Positions 7,811 to 15,868 of a stretch of DNA of 20,869 bases are shown here, piece after piece (position 1 is the stretch's first letter; each line of letters starts with the position of its first letter). The stretch covers positions 1 to 20,869 of the forward strand of contig JBFHER010000037.1 in assembly GCA_041584055.1 (NCBI GenBank). The letters run 5' to 3'. The position numbers were made by a program, and so were the translations under genes. The notes below the pieces were generated by a model that worked only from the letters and a program-made list of their open reading frames with translations, was not told the origin of the DNA and made no database searches. The stretch is from JBFHER01 sp041584055 (lineage in GTDB: Bacteria; Bacteroidota; Bacteroidia; Bacteroidales; UBA5342).

Positions 7811-9451
7811 CTATTTCGGTTTCAACATTGATTCATACGCAGCGTTCTCCATCAGAGCAATCTTTTCAGCACGTTCAAGGGTTTCATCCACCTCGCGAAT
7901 AACAGGATAATACCCTTTGTTATCAAGTATATTTCGTGCAATATAAGCCTTTATCTGAACAAGAATTAATTGTTTAGACTCCTTTTCTTCATTCCGGCTG
8001 TACTGTATGTTGTTTTCCTGGAGCAGCTCTTGAAACTGTTCCCATATATTGCTTTTATCCAAATAGGCTACGAGGGCTTCAACATCTTTGTAAGATGATA
8101 GCTTTTCCCGTTGGGTATCCGTAAACCGAAAGGCAAACTTGTAAATCAGACCTTTTTGGACGATTTTACTAAAGAAAGGTGTTAAACCTGTTGTATCTCG
8201 TGGCACAAATACATCAGGCATAATCCCACCTCCACCGTACACCAAACGACCGTTAGTCGTGTAATAGGTTTTCATCTTATCCACCTTGATGCTGTCTTTG
8301 TTTTCCATTTCACCATGCATGAAGCGATTCCATATATCATAGGAATAATCCTCGTTGCCATTTTCATAGCTCTTCTGAATGCATCTGCCTGATGCCGTAT
8401 AATATTTTGAAATGGTCAGGCGCAATGCGCTCCCGTCATCCAGATCAATTTGTGTTTGTACCAGGCCCTTACCGAAAGACCTTCTTCCGACAACGACTCC
8501 TCGATCGTGATCCTGCATTGAACCGGCAAAAATCTCACTTGCTGAAGCCGACCACTCATCAATCAAAACAATCACACGTGTACTTTTGCAGCTTCCTGAT
8601 CCGTTTGCGCGATATTCTGAGCGCGGATTTGCTTTACCTTCTGTATAAACAATCATGTCTCCCTTTTTCAGGAATTCATTGGCCATTTTTGCAACGATGT
8701 GCAAATAGCCCCCCTGATTTCCTCTGAGATCCACGATCAAACTCTTGCATCCCTCCTGCATGAGCAGACCAACTCCCTGAATAAACTCATCGTAGGTCTT
8801 ACTGCCAAATTTACCAATCTTAATGTATCCGGTAGTCGGGTTAAGCATGTAGGACACATCCACACTGTACATTGGAATGATACCACGTGTAATTTCAAAA
8901 TCGATCAGTCCGTCTATCCCTGAGCGCTTTATGCCTACATTCACCTTGGTCCCTCTTTCTCCACGAAGCATTCCTACGATATCATCATTTTCTATTTTCA
9001 CACCTGCAATCAGACTATCATTCACGGTCACAATTCTGTCGCCAGGTAAAATACCGACTTTTTCTGACGGACCTCCGGAGATAACTGCAATCACCACCAC
9101 AGTATCCTCCTGTTTGTTAAACTGTACGCCTATGCCTCCAAAACTTCCGCCGAGTTCATCATTCACCGACTGCAAATTCTTCGCTGGAATGTAGACAGAA
9201 TGAGGATCCAGATCTTCCAGTATTTTTGGGATCATCTCCTCGATCAACTCATTTGTATTAACAGTGTCAACATATTGCTTATCAATCACATGCAACACAT
9301 TGCCTAACTTATTATAATTAACGAAAGATTTTTTTTGCACACTCGCAACTCTCCCCTGCCCACGATCCAGTAAATTTCCGATAATGATTCCGAAGCCGAT
9401 AGACAACGCCACCACAATGGGCAATAACCTTTTATTATTCAACATAATCAA
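7811..9451 (-). CDS. S41 family C-terminal processing peptidase
   Basis: A 546-residue periplasmic serine protease of the CtpA/Prc family, which trims or degrades proteins recognised by their C-termini. Residues 8-27 are a single N-terminal membrane anchor or signal. A PDZ domain spans about 92-180 (GGSFGGIGVQF at 101-111, then ILPGDRIVTVND). The protease core holds LIVDLRGNQGG (238-248), SASASEIFAG (301-310) and RRSFGKGLVQT (323-333). By the 25-residue spacing conserved in the family the catalytic Ser303-Lys328 dyad is intact. About 150 residues after the core have no obvious named domain. It starts 5 bp after the dCMP deaminase gene. Such tail-specific proteases cut envelope substrates; the substrate here is unknown. 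Confidence 0.94.
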   Translation of the reverse strand: MIMLNNKRLLPIVVALSIGFGIIIGNLLDRGQGRVASVQKKSFVNYNKLGNVLHVIDKQYVDTVNTNELIEEMIPKILEDLDPHSVYIPAKNLQSVNDELGGSFGGIGVQFNKQEDTVVVIAVISGGPSEKVGILPGDRIVTVNDSLIAGVKIENDDIVGMLRGERGTKVNVGIKRSGIDGLIDFEITRGIIPMYSVDVSYMLNPTTGYIKIGKFGSKTYDEFIQGVGLLMQEGCKSLIVDLRGNQGGYLHIVAKMANEFLKKGDMIVYTEGKANPRSEYRANGSGSCKSTRVIVLIDEWSASASEIFAGSMQDHDRGVVVGRRSFGKGLVQTQIDLDDGSALRLTISKYYTASGRCIQKSYENGNEDYSYDIWNRFMHGEMENKDSIKVDKMKTYYTTNGRLVYGGGGIMPDVFVPRDTTGLTPFFSKIVQKGLIYKFAFRFTDTQREKLSSYKDVEALVAYLDKSNIWEQFQELLQENNIQYSRNEEKESKQLILVQIKAYIARNILDNKGYYPVIREVDETLERAEKIALMENAAYESMLKPK

Positions 9452-9456
9452 TCTTT

Positions 9457-9876
9457 TTAAACGTCGATGTACTGAACTTCTATTTCAGCCCTTTTTAACA
9501 AGTTAATGCCATCCTCCAAACGGTATTTCTCAGAATAAACAACACGTTTTATCCCCGCCTGTATAATCAGTTTTGCACATTCAATACATGGAGAGGATGT
9601 TACATACAATGTTGCATCTTTACTGCTGTTATTGGATTGTGCAACTTTTGTAATTGCATTTGCCTCGGCATGCAACACGTAAGGTTTTGTTTTATTGTCC
9701 TCATCCTCGCACACATTTTCAAAGCCTGAAGGGGTTCCGTTGTACCCGTCCGAGATCACCATTTTATCTTTCACCAGTAAAGCACCTACTTTCCTTCGCT
9801 CACAGTATGAGTTCTCAGCCCAGATGGAGGCCATTCGCAGGTAGCGTTTATCAAGCAAAAACTGTTTCTTACTCAT
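9457..9876 (-). CDS. Deoxycytidylate (dCMP) deaminase family protein
   Basis: A 139-residue zinc-dependent deaminase, likely converting dCMP to dUMP for thymidylate synthesis. The zinc site is complete: His69-Ala-Glu71 with the catalytic glutamate, and Pro96-Cys97-x-x-Cys100. The DGYNGTPSGFENV segment (43-55) is typical of the dCMP deaminase branch rather than cytidine or tRNA-adenosine deaminases. ComEB-type proteins belong to the same branch, so a competence-related name seen for such proteins should not be read as function. The gene sits 10 bp after the antiporter gene and 5 bp before the S41 protease gene. Confidence 0.92.
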   Translation of the reverse strand: MSKKQFLLDKRYLRMASIWAENSYCERRKVGALLVKDKMVISDGYNGTPSGFENVCEDEDNKTKPYVLHAEANAITKVAQSNNSSKDATLYVTSSPCIECAKLIIQAGIKRVVYSEKYRLEDGINLLKRAEIEVQYIDV

Positions 9877-9886
9877 ATTCTTAATT

Positions 9887-10888
9887 CTAAAATAAATAGA
9901 TCACATAAACAACATACAAAACCGCCAGTAAAGCGCCGCCCAGCTTACTTAGTCGACCACTTCGAATATTAAAGATAACCCCAGGTGAGGCGTTTTTTCG
10001 ATACCGTTGCAGATTCTTCCTGAGGGGATAAATCACCGCCATTAAAACCAGCGAAAAAAGAACCATCCAAACCAGATCAACCGAGAAATCAGAAAACTCG
10101 ATAGCGATCGGCTGAATTGAACCGGTAACCCCAATAACAGCCAATACATTGAAAAGATTGGACCCAATAATGTTCCCGATTGATATTTCCGTCTGTTTTC
10201 GGATTGCCGCAATTACGGATGCCGTCAACTCTGGAACACTTGTTCCGAAAGCAACCACCGTAATTGAAATTACCCGTTCGCTCACCCCCAGACTTGATGC
10301 AATTTCAGAAGCAGACTCCACGAGCAAGAATGCACCGCCTGCTAGCCCTCCACAGGCAAGCAATACCAACATTATAGCATTCATCATTTTCATGCCTGAG
10401 GTATCCTTCTCCACGCCCTCATCGCCATTATCCTGCTTCGACAGATAGATTGTAACAGCAATGTATGCCAATAACAAAATAACGAATAAGATGCCTTCCC
10501 AACGCGCCACAACGTTATCGTAAAGAAAAAAAGAAAGCAGACCAAACGAAGCCATCATAAGTATCCAATCGAACATAATGCGTTTTGACTGGATTGGCAG
10601 AACGATTAGCATGGCGGTTACACCCAGAACCAGTCCCACATTGGCGATGTTTGAACCGATTACGTTCCCCAGCGCTATTTGAGGATGGTTATTTACCGCC
10701 GCTCCAACACTTACAATGAGTTCGGGAGCAGAAGTTCCAAACGCCACCACCGTCAATCCAATAACCAATGAAGAAACCCCCATTCGTTTGGCCAGACTGA
10801 CACTGCCACGCACCAATGCATCCCCGCTAAAGATCAGCAGCACAAGACTTATGATCAAACCCGGCACACCAATTATAAAATCAACCAT
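9887..10888 (-). CDS. Calcium/sodium antiporter of the CaCA family (YrbG-like)
   Basis: A 333-residue inner-membrane exchanger. It shows the two inverted alpha repeats of the family: GTSAPELIVS (51-60) with GNVIGSN (74-80), and GTSVPELTAS (215-224) with GNIIGSN (238-244). The acidic residues Glu56 and Glu220 in these motifs are the ion-binding positions in known members. About ten hydrophobic segments are visible. A charged cytoplasmic-type linker (about 150-166, KQDNGDEGVEKD) separates the halves. It probably exchanges Ca2+ for Na+ or H+; the exact ions cannot be read from sequence. It follows cysH by 9 bp and precedes the deaminase by 10 bp. Confidence 0.92.
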   Translation of the reverse strand: MVDFIIGVPGLIISLVLLIFSGDALVRGSVSLAKRMGVSSLVIGLTVVAFGTSAPELIVSVGAAVNNHPQIALGNVIGSNIANVGLVLGVTAMLIVLPIQSKRIMFDWILMMASFGLLSFFLYDNVVARWEGILFVILLLAYIAVTIYLSKQDNGDEGVEKDTSGMKMMNAIMLVLLACGGLAGGAFLLVESASEIASSLGVSERVISITVVAFGTSVPELTASVIAAIRKQTEISIGNIIGSNLFNVLAVIGVTGSIQPIAIEFSDFSVDLVWMVLFSLVLMAVIYPLRKNLQRYRKNASPGVIFNIRSGRLSKLGGALLAVLYVVYVIYLF

Positions 10889-10897
10889 GTTCGATTT

Positions 10898-11602
10898 TTA
10901 ACGTTTGTGAAGGCCACATTCTTTGGTCTCGGGATTTTCCCAATACCATCTCCCTGCACGAATATCCTCACCTGCCATCACTGCTCGTGTACAGGGCTGA
11001 CATCCGATGCTTGGATAACTTTTATCATGTAACGCATTATATGGAACTTTGTTTTCTTCAATGTAATCCCAGACATCCTTCTCTGACCAGTTGGCAAGGG
11101 GATTCAATTTCACCATTTGATTCATCTCGTCCCATTCCACGACATTTAATCCAGCTCTGGTCACAGCCTGAGAGGCACGTAAACCGCACACCCAGGCCTC
11201 CAGGCCTGAGAAAGCACGTTTTAAAGGTTCAATTTTTCTAACATTGCAACATTGCTTTCGGTTATCGATGCTATCATAAAACAAATTTATGCCTTTTGTC
11301 CGAACCATTTCCTCCACCTGATCCTTTTCAGGAAAATACACCTCGATTTTCTTTTTATACTTTGCACAGGTACGCGCAATCAAATCATAGGTTTCAGGAA
11401 ACAGTCGTCCTGTGTCCAACGTGAATATCCTCATCTCTGGTGCCACCTTCATAACCATATCCGTTAACACCTGATCTTCCGCGCCAAGGCTAGAGGACAA
11501 AGCAACTTTATCTCCATATATCTCAAACACCTTTGCTATTAATTCCTGAGGTGTAAGTGCCTCAAATTTACGCTTTAAATCATCAATATTTACCATACTC
11601 AT
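10898..11602 (-). CDS. cysH: Assimilatory adenylyl-sulfate (APS) reductase, CysH family
   Basis: A 234-residue enzyme that reduces activated sulfate to sulfite with thioredoxin as donor. SSSLGAEDQVL (36-46) and TLDTGRLFPET (61-71) are the nucleotide-binding motifs. Cys118-Cys119 and Cys201-x-x-Cys204 form the CC...CxxC set that binds a [4Fe-4S] cluster. This marks the APS-using rather than the PAPS-using branch. The C-terminal ECGLH carries the catalytic Cys229. It is the first gene of the run leading to yidD. No sulfate adenylyltransferase or sulfite reductase gene is adjacent. The 133 bp upstream (11603-11735) show no consensus promoter that I could recognise. Confidence 0.93.
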   Translation of the reverse strand: MSMVNIDDLKRKFEALTPQELIAKVFEIYGDKVALSSSLGAEDQVLTDMVMKVAPEMRIFTLDTGRLFPETYDLIARTCAKYKKKIEVYFPEKDQVEEMVRTKGINLFYDSIDNRKQCCNVRKIEPLKRAFSGLEAWVCGLRASQAVTRAGLNVVEWDEMNQMVKLNPLANWSEKDVWDYIEENKVPYNALHDKSYPSIGCQPCTRAVMAGEDIRAGRWYWENPETKECGLHKR

Positions 11603-11735
11603 ATAATTTACATCGTTTGATGCTCACGTTTTATTGCCCACTGAAAAACACATTAAAATCAGTTTCATTTAGGCAAAACCAAACTCCGGGAACATGCTCT
11701 AAATATTTAGTTTATCGTAAAATCCGATTTTGTTT

Positions 11736-13094
11736 CTACTTTGCAAACTCCTTATAAAACTGGATGATGGTTTCAATTCCTTTCTTAAAATTATCAAGAG
11801 GAAAATTTTCGTTAGGCGAATGAATGGCGTCCGATGCCAACCCAAATCCCAACAATATGCTTTTAACTCCCAGCTTCTCCTCGAAGGTTGAGATAATGGG
11901 GATACTTCCACCACTTTTATATGGCACAGGTAATTTTCCAAAAACGGTCTCACAAGCACGTGCCGCAGCCTGATAAGCAGGAATGTCAATGGGGCATTCA
12001 TAAGGCTTCCCACCATGCAATACCTGCACCTTTACATCCACATAGTCTGGGGCATGAGTTTCAAGGTGTGATTTAAGCAGTTGCCCAATTGCAACATAAT
12101 CCTGATTTGCCACCAAACGGGACGACAGTTTCGCATACGCTTTTGAAGGTAAAACTGTTTTCGCACCTTCTCCTGAGAAACCACCCCAAATACCACATAC
12201 ATCAAATGATGGTCGTATGCCTGTACGCTCGGTGGTCGTATAACCGTATTCTCCGCACAGGGCTTTCACTCCCACTTCAGCTTTATAGTCAGCCTCATCA
12301 TAAGGCACCTGGTTCACCAGACGTCTTTCTTCGGATGACAACTCTCTTACATCATTATAAAAGCCAGGTACTGTCACTTTATTACGTTCATCAGTAAGGC
12401 CTGCAATCATTTTGCAAAGCACATTGATTGGATTGGCAACTGCACCCCCGAACAAACCTGAATGCAAATCCCTCGAGGGACCGGTCACTTCCACCTCCCA
12501 GTAAGAAAGACCTCGCAATCCACTTGTAATGGTTGGCTGTCCCGGTTTTACCATGCCTGTATCGGAAACTAAAATAACATCACACGCCAGCTGTTCCCGA
12601 TGTGCATCTATAAAAGCAGGCAGTGAGGCTGATCCGATTTCTTCCTCACCTTCAATTAAGAATTTTACGTTGCACTTCAACAGGCCTTCCCTTAAAACAT
12701 ATTCGAAAGCTTTGGCATGCATAAAAGACTGACCCTTGTCGTCATCCGCTCCCCGAGCCCAGATCCTGCCATCCTTTACAATGGGATCAAAAGGAGGATG
12801 ATCCCACAATTCAAGGGGATCCACCGGCATCACATCGTAGTGTGCATAAACTAGCACAGTAGGAAATTCATCGCCAAGTATTTTTTCTCCCATCACCACA
12901 GGATGACCGTCAGATTCGAAAACGGATGCTTTCTCTGCACCAGCAGCCAGCAGATGTTTTACCCAGACTTCAGCGGCCTTGCGCATATCTTCTTTACGTT
13001 GGCCATCCGAACTTATGGAAGGCACCCGGATTAACTCAAAAAGTTCTTCCAGAAAACGATCGATGTTCTGATCAATGTATTTTTTAGGCTCCAT
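11736..13094 (-). CDS. M20 family dipeptidase
   Basis: A 452-residue di-zinc peptidase of the ArgE/DapE/carnosinase type. The metal site is complete: His85 and Asp87 in VYAHYDVMPVDP, a bridging Asp118 in GADDDKGQ, catalytic Glu151 and metal Glu152 in EGEEEIGS, Asp178 in VSDTG, and His425 in IHSPNENF. A dimerisation (lid) domain lies between, with DLHSGLFGG and its conserved His211. The length and the DDDKG motif fit cytosolic non-specific dipeptidase (CNDP-like) rather than DapE. No signal peptide is seen. It is separated from the Exb operon by an intrinsic terminator and from cysH by 133 bp, so it is probably a single-gene unit. Confidence 0.93.
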   Translation of the reverse strand: MEPKKYIDQNIDRFLEELFELIRVPSISSDGQRKEDMRKAAEVWVKHLLAAGAEKASVFESDGHPVVMGEKILGDEFPTVLVYAHYDVMPVDPLELWDHPPFDPIVKDGRIWARGADDDKGQSFMHAKAFEYVLREGLLKCNVKFLIEGEEEIGSASLPAFIDAHREQLACDVILVSDTGMVKPGQPTITSGLRGLSYWEVEVTGPSRDLHSGLFGGAVANPINVLCKMIAGLTDERNKVTVPGFYNDVRELSSEERRLVNQVPYDEADYKAEVGVKALCGEYGYTTTERTGIRPSFDVCGIWGGFSGEGAKTVLPSKAYAKLSSRLVANQDYVAIGQLLKSHLETHAPDYVDVKVQVLHGGKPYECPIDIPAYQAAARACETVFGKLPVPYKSGGSIPIISTFEEKLGVKSILLGFGLASDAIHSPNENFPLDNFKKGIETIIQFYKEFAK

Positions 13095-13142
13095 GTTAAC
13101 TCCCTTAAATTTGAAATGCTAAGGTAAAAAATTAGACAAGAA

Positions 13143-13173
13143 ATAAAAAAGGGTGTCCCAACCGGACACCCTT
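13143..13173 (-). terminator. Intrinsic terminator of the ExbB/ExbD operon
   Basis: On the minus strand, 22 nt after the last ExbD stop codon, AAGGGTGTCC pairs perfectly with GGACACCCTT (10 bp stem, 5-nt loop; arms 13164-13173 and 13149-13158). It is followed by a run of T (minus strand of 13143-13148 and beyond, TTTTTTATTT). It lies between the Exb operon and the dipeptidase gene, which starts at 13094. Confidence 0.93.
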
Positions 13174-13194
13174 CCATATTCTTTGGAATTCAAA

Positions 13195-13665
13195 TTACTT
13201 TTTAACCGGTGTACGGGCAGAGTAGTTAATCTTCAATGCCTGTGCCTTACGCAAAGCTTGCTTTGTATCCATCACAATTTTCATTTTGGTATTACTATCA
13301 GCTTTGATAGATACAGTCATTTTAGGACGCTCATGTTCCTTCATACCTTCTCTTTCTGCTGCAATGTATCCCATAATGTCGTCTGGTGTTGCAAACTTAT
13401 CATTTAACTGAATCCTTGGTTCACTCCCGTATGTTCCTCTAAAAGGTCCTTTTGGAGGGCCGATATAAATAAAACTTACAAGACTTTTTTTCTCTAACTT
13501 CACCAATTCGGTTGCTTCTGGATAAGAGATATCAACCTTCATGGTTTCTTCTTTCATAGTTGTTGACACCATGAAAAAGAACAGGAGCATGAAGATAATA
13601 TCCGGCAAAGCCGATCCATTAACTTCTTTGATCTCGTGTCCATCTTTTTTTCTAAACGTTGCCAT
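13195..13665 (-). CDS. ExbD/TolR-like proton-channel subunit (second copy)
   Basis: A 156-residue protein with a short cytoplasmic N-terminus, one membrane helix and a periplasmic domain. The helix carries the family aspartate: LPDIIFMLLFFFMVSTTM with Asp22, the residue that takes part in proton flow in ExbD, TolR and MotB. The periplasmic part (about 38-156) includes KMTVSIKADSNTKMKIVMDTKQALRKA, which resembles the usual ExbD C-terminal fold. It is the last gene of the operon, 4 bp after the first ExbD-like gene and 22 bp before the terminator. In such clusters the motor energises an outer-membrane or envelope process; which one cannot be told here. Confidence 0.92.
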   Translation of the reverse strand: MATFRKKDGHEIKEVNGSALPDIIFMLLFFFMVSTTMKEETMKVDISYPEATELVKLEKKSLVSFIYIGPPKGPFRGTYGSEPRIQLNDKFATPDDIMGYIAAEREGMKEHERPKMTVSIKADSNTKMKIVMDTKQALRKAQALKINYSARTPVKK

Positions 13666-13669
13666 ACTA

Positions 13670-14248
13670 CTATAGTTTTGCGTTTACAGGTTCTGCTTCG
13701 GAAAGTTTCTGTGGAATCACATCACGAACAGCTTCCTGCTGATCCTCCGTTAATTCGTCATAACCTTTTCCCCATTCTCTCATGGCAAATTCGTTCCGGC
13801 ACTCATTGTAAGCCGCAACCAATTCGTTTTGAACCATCATGTATACAGAGTAGGTTGTATTAATATCATTCTGTAAGGAAACCACCGCCATCTTACAAAT
13901 GTACTCCTCTCTGTCCAGGCCTTCAATGTACTTCATTTCTTTTGCAGGAAGGTCTGGTTTATCATCCGGATTCAGAATAAACTCTTTGGCTTTATCCCTA
14001 AGTTCACTCACATCCAATGGTTCACCTTCAACCAGTAATTCATCCTTACTGTTAATCAAAACAATAAAAACATTACGTTCCTTAATTGGGGCCTGATCCA
14101 TCTGCTCTTCTTCCGGTATTGGTGGTAACTTCCGTTGAAGACCAGTATCCGTATCCATCGTAGTTGTTACCAGAAAGAAAACGAGCAGCAAGAATGCAAT
14201 GTCCGCCATGGACCCAGCACTAACCTCAGATACTTTTCGTTTACCCAT
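13670..14248 (-). CDS. ExbD/TolR-like proton-channel subunit (first copy, longer)
   Basis: A 192-residue ExbD-type protein. The single membrane helix (MADIAFLLLVFFLVTTTM, 14-31) carries the conserved Asp16. The periplasmic region is longer than in the neighbouring copy. It begins with a proline/acidic segment (LPPIPEEEQMDQAP, 41-54), contains an NVFIVLINSKDELLVEG strand region, and ends in an unusual acidic helical tail (from about 140 on, NELVAAYNECRNEF and DELTEDQQEAVRD). The two copies are quite divergent, so they probably form a heteromer or have separate partners rather than being recent duplicates. The gene lies 34 bp after the four-helix protein and 4 bp before the second copy. Confidence 0.92.
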   Translation of the reverse strand: MGKRKVSEVSAGSMADIAFLLLVFFLVTTTMDTDTGLQRKLPPIPEEEQMDQAPIKERNVFIVLINSKDELLVEGEPLDVSELRDKAKEFILNPDDKPDLPAKEMKYIEGLDREEYICKMAVVSLQNDINTTYSVYMMVQNELVAAYNECRNEFAMREWGKGYDELTEDQQEAVRDVIPQKLSEAEPVNAKL

Positions 14249-14282
14249 CTTAATTTGTTTTTACACCCTACGGGCGATAAGA

Positions 14283-14735
14283 TTATTTAAAAATGTTTAC
14301 CACTGAACTCACTACAACCAACACAATTGAAGCTGCAATCATGAAGTATGTTGTATAGAGACATACATCGGCAAATTTCAACATGCTTGGAATATTATCG
14401 GGACCATCGTACCCAATAATTTTGAGTGGTGTGCCATCTGCCATAAAGTAGGCAACAACAACAACGACAATGATAAAAACAGGTCCAATCAGTTTTCTTA
14501 ATGCTGCCTTAGGATCTGCTGCAGCGTTGCGGCCAAAACTCACCAACGACACCAAAAGTGTAGCGGCAACCGCAATTCCAACATACAGGTAAGCTAAGAA
14601 CAGAATTTGGTCTGTAAATACTGGCCTTTGATTAATGGGAGCATCTTCGTATCCACCTGCATAAAGCAATGCAGCAGCAACAAGTGCAAGCGCCATCAAT
14701 AAGTACAACAGCCATGATGTTATCTTTTGTAACAT
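14283..14735 (-). CDS. Small four-helix membrane protein of the Exb operon
   Basis: A 150-residue protein that I do not recognise as a named family beyond its recurring place between exbB- and exbD-like genes in Bacteroidota. Four hydrophobic segments lie near residues 6-26, 43-66, 81-97 and 121-146. The loop after the first (GGYEDAPINQRPVF) and the loop after the third (ADGTPLKIIGYDGPDNIPSM) are short. A basic loop (GRNAAADPKAALRK, 68-81) between helices 2 and 3 suggests that side is cytoplasmic. It could be an accessory subunit of the channel; this is inference from position, with 20 bp to ExbB upstream and 34 bp to ExbD downstream. Confidence 0.8.
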   Translation of the reverse strand: MLQKITSWLLYLLMALALVAAALLYAGGYEDAPINQRPVFTDQILFLAYLYVGIAVAATLLVSLVSFGRNAAADPKAALRKLIGPVFIIVVVVVAYFMADGTPLKIIGYDGPDNIPSMLKFADVCLYTTYFMIAASIVLVVVSSVVNIFK

Positions 14736-14755
14736 ATCAAATCTGTTTTAAATGA

Positions 14756-15580
14756 TTATTTTTTTTGGTTATACTTCACAACGATATCCAACAGAGAGAT
14801 TGAAGAATCTTCCATTTCGTTTACAATGGCATCAATTTTAGATGTAATGTAGTTTAAGAATACCTGTAAAATGATCGCTACGATCAAACCAGTTACTGTT
14901 GTTAAAAGTGCTACCTGAATACCGGATGCCACCAAAGAAGCTGAAATTTCACCTGCTTTCGCAATAGCATCAAATGCACCAATCATACCAATTACCGTAC
15001 CCATGAAACCAAGCATCGGCGCAATTGCGATGAAAAGCTGAATCCATGTCATTCCTTTTTCCAAAAGTCCCATTTGTACACTTCCGTAAGAAACAACTGT
15101 TTTCTCGATTACGTCAACACCCTCGTCCATCCGGCTTAAACCTTGATAAAAGATGGATGCAATTGGGCCACGTGTATTACGACACACTTCCAATGCAGCT
15201 TCAACACCTTGTTCATTTAAAGTTGTTTCGATTTTCTCGAGCAATTTTTGTGCGTTTGTTGAAGAAAGGTTCAAATAAATGATTCTTTCAATAGCCAACG
15301 CAAGACCGAGAATTAAACATAAAACAACGATTCCCATGAAACTTGCTCCACCCTCGATAAACTTCTGCTTGATAACCTTGTGAATCCCTGGCGCTGGTGC
15401 GTTAGACTCTTCGGCTTCAGAACTGACATCATCTAATACTTCTTCAGTATCAGAACTCATTTCATCTGACATGCCTGCAGCTTCTTCTGTGGTTGCAGCT
15501 TCATCCTGTGCTACGGCGATTTGCGTCATACCGAAGGTTAGCAAACCAATAACTGCCAAAAATGTGATTAATTTTTTCAT
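14756..15580 (-). CDS. MotA/TolQ/ExbB proton-channel protein with signal peptide and acidic linker
   Basis: A 274-residue protein. Residues 1-24 look like a cleavable signal peptide (AVA before Gln25). Residues 26-58 contain fourteen Asp/Glu and no Lys/Arg. Membrane helices follow at about 80-98, 178-203 and 220-243. The ExbB/TolQ core is clear: APMLGFMGTVIGMIGAFDAI (187-206) and the third helix QVALLTTVTGLIVAIILQVF. Classical E. coli ExbB has a short N-terminus and no such leader. This class is longer, placing the acidic stretch in the periplasm if the leader is cut. It is the first gene of the operon. The promoter may be the one serving tRNA-Ser; a weak own -7 (TAAAATTG, 15621-15614) has no matching -33. 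Confidence 0.93.
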   Translation of the reverse strand: MKKLITFLAVIGLLTFGMTQIAVAQDEAATTEEAAGMSDEMSSDTEEVLDDVSSEAEESNAPAPGIHKVIKQKFIEGGASFMGIVVLCLILGLALAIERIIYLNLSSTNAQKLLEKIETTLNEQGVEAALEVCRNTRGPIASIFYQGLSRMDEGVDVIEKTVVSYGSVQMGLLEKGMTWIQLFIAIAPMLGFMGTVIGMIGAFDAIAKAGEISASLVASGIQVALLTTVTGLIVAIILQVFLNYITSKIDAIVNEMEDSSISLLDIVVKYNQKK

Positions 15581-15648
15581 TTTTCTTAATTTAGTTTGAC
15601 TCTAGTTTGTATCCAATTTTAATAATTAATCTTAAAAATTCTATCTTT

Positions 15649-15739
15649 TGGCGGAGAGAGAGGGATTCGAACCCTCGGTACCCTTTTGGAGTACACACGC
15701 TTTCCAGGCGTGCCAGTTCAGCCACTCCTGCACCTCTCC
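15649..15739 (-). tRNA. tRNA-Ser (anticodon GGA)
   Basis: A 91-nt type II tRNA on the minus strand. The acceptor stem is GGAGAGG with TCTCTCC (last pair G-T). The anticodon stem-loop reads CACGCCTGGAAAGCGTG with GGA in the loop. A long variable arm (GTACTCCAAAAGGGTAC) is characteristic of tRNA-Ser. The T arm is GAGGG TTCGAAT CCCTC. The discriminator is G and the CCA end is encoded in the DNA (15651-15649). It lies between the asparaginase gene and the ExbB-like gene. Confidence 0.97.
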
Positions 15740-15819
15740 TAGCTACTGTCTGGCACCATGATTAGCCAGAAAAATTGCGCGGTGAAGTTAATAAAAATAT
15801 TTGTTATACAACAACTCAA

Positions 15820-15851
15820 CAAAATTAATTCCCTATTTATAAACGGTCAAA
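15820..15851 (-). promoter_or_regulatory. Consensus Bacteroidota promoter upstream of tRNA-Ser
   Basis: On the minus strand TTTG (15851-15848), a 20-nt spacer and TAATTTTG (15827-15820) match both elements of the Bacteroidota housekeeping promoter exactly. Transcription would start near 15813, about 74 nt before the tRNA. It may also feed the ExbB/ExbD operon that begins 68 nt after the tRNA. Confidence 0.7.
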
Positions 15852-15856
15852 AAAGT

Positions 15857-15868
15857 GGCAATATTGCC
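15857..15868. promoter_or_regulatory. Perfect 12-bp palindrome next to the tRNA-Ser promoter
   Basis: GGCAATATTGCC is a perfect palindrome ending 5 bp upstream of the -33 element. It could be an operator. Alternatively it is a weak terminator hairpin for the asparaginase gene, since on the minus strand it is followed by ACTTTTTTG. Only the symmetry is seen. Confidence 0.35.

Noticed and set aside
8877..9194. 105-codon plus-strand frame opposite the S41 protease gene
   Set aside because: Lies across the PDZ-coding region of a complete protease; Pro/Ser/Thr-rich composition comes from reading the opposite strand.
11699..11710. 12-bp palindrome CTAAATATTTAG downstream of the dipeptidase gene
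   Set aside because: AT-only core with no T-run or adjoining promoter boxes; expected by chance in AT-rich intergenic DNA.
11699..12016. 105-codon minus-strand frame inside the dipeptidase gene in another frame
   Set aside because: Fully overlaps the conserved C-terminal metal-binding region of the M20 protein and has no recognisable features.
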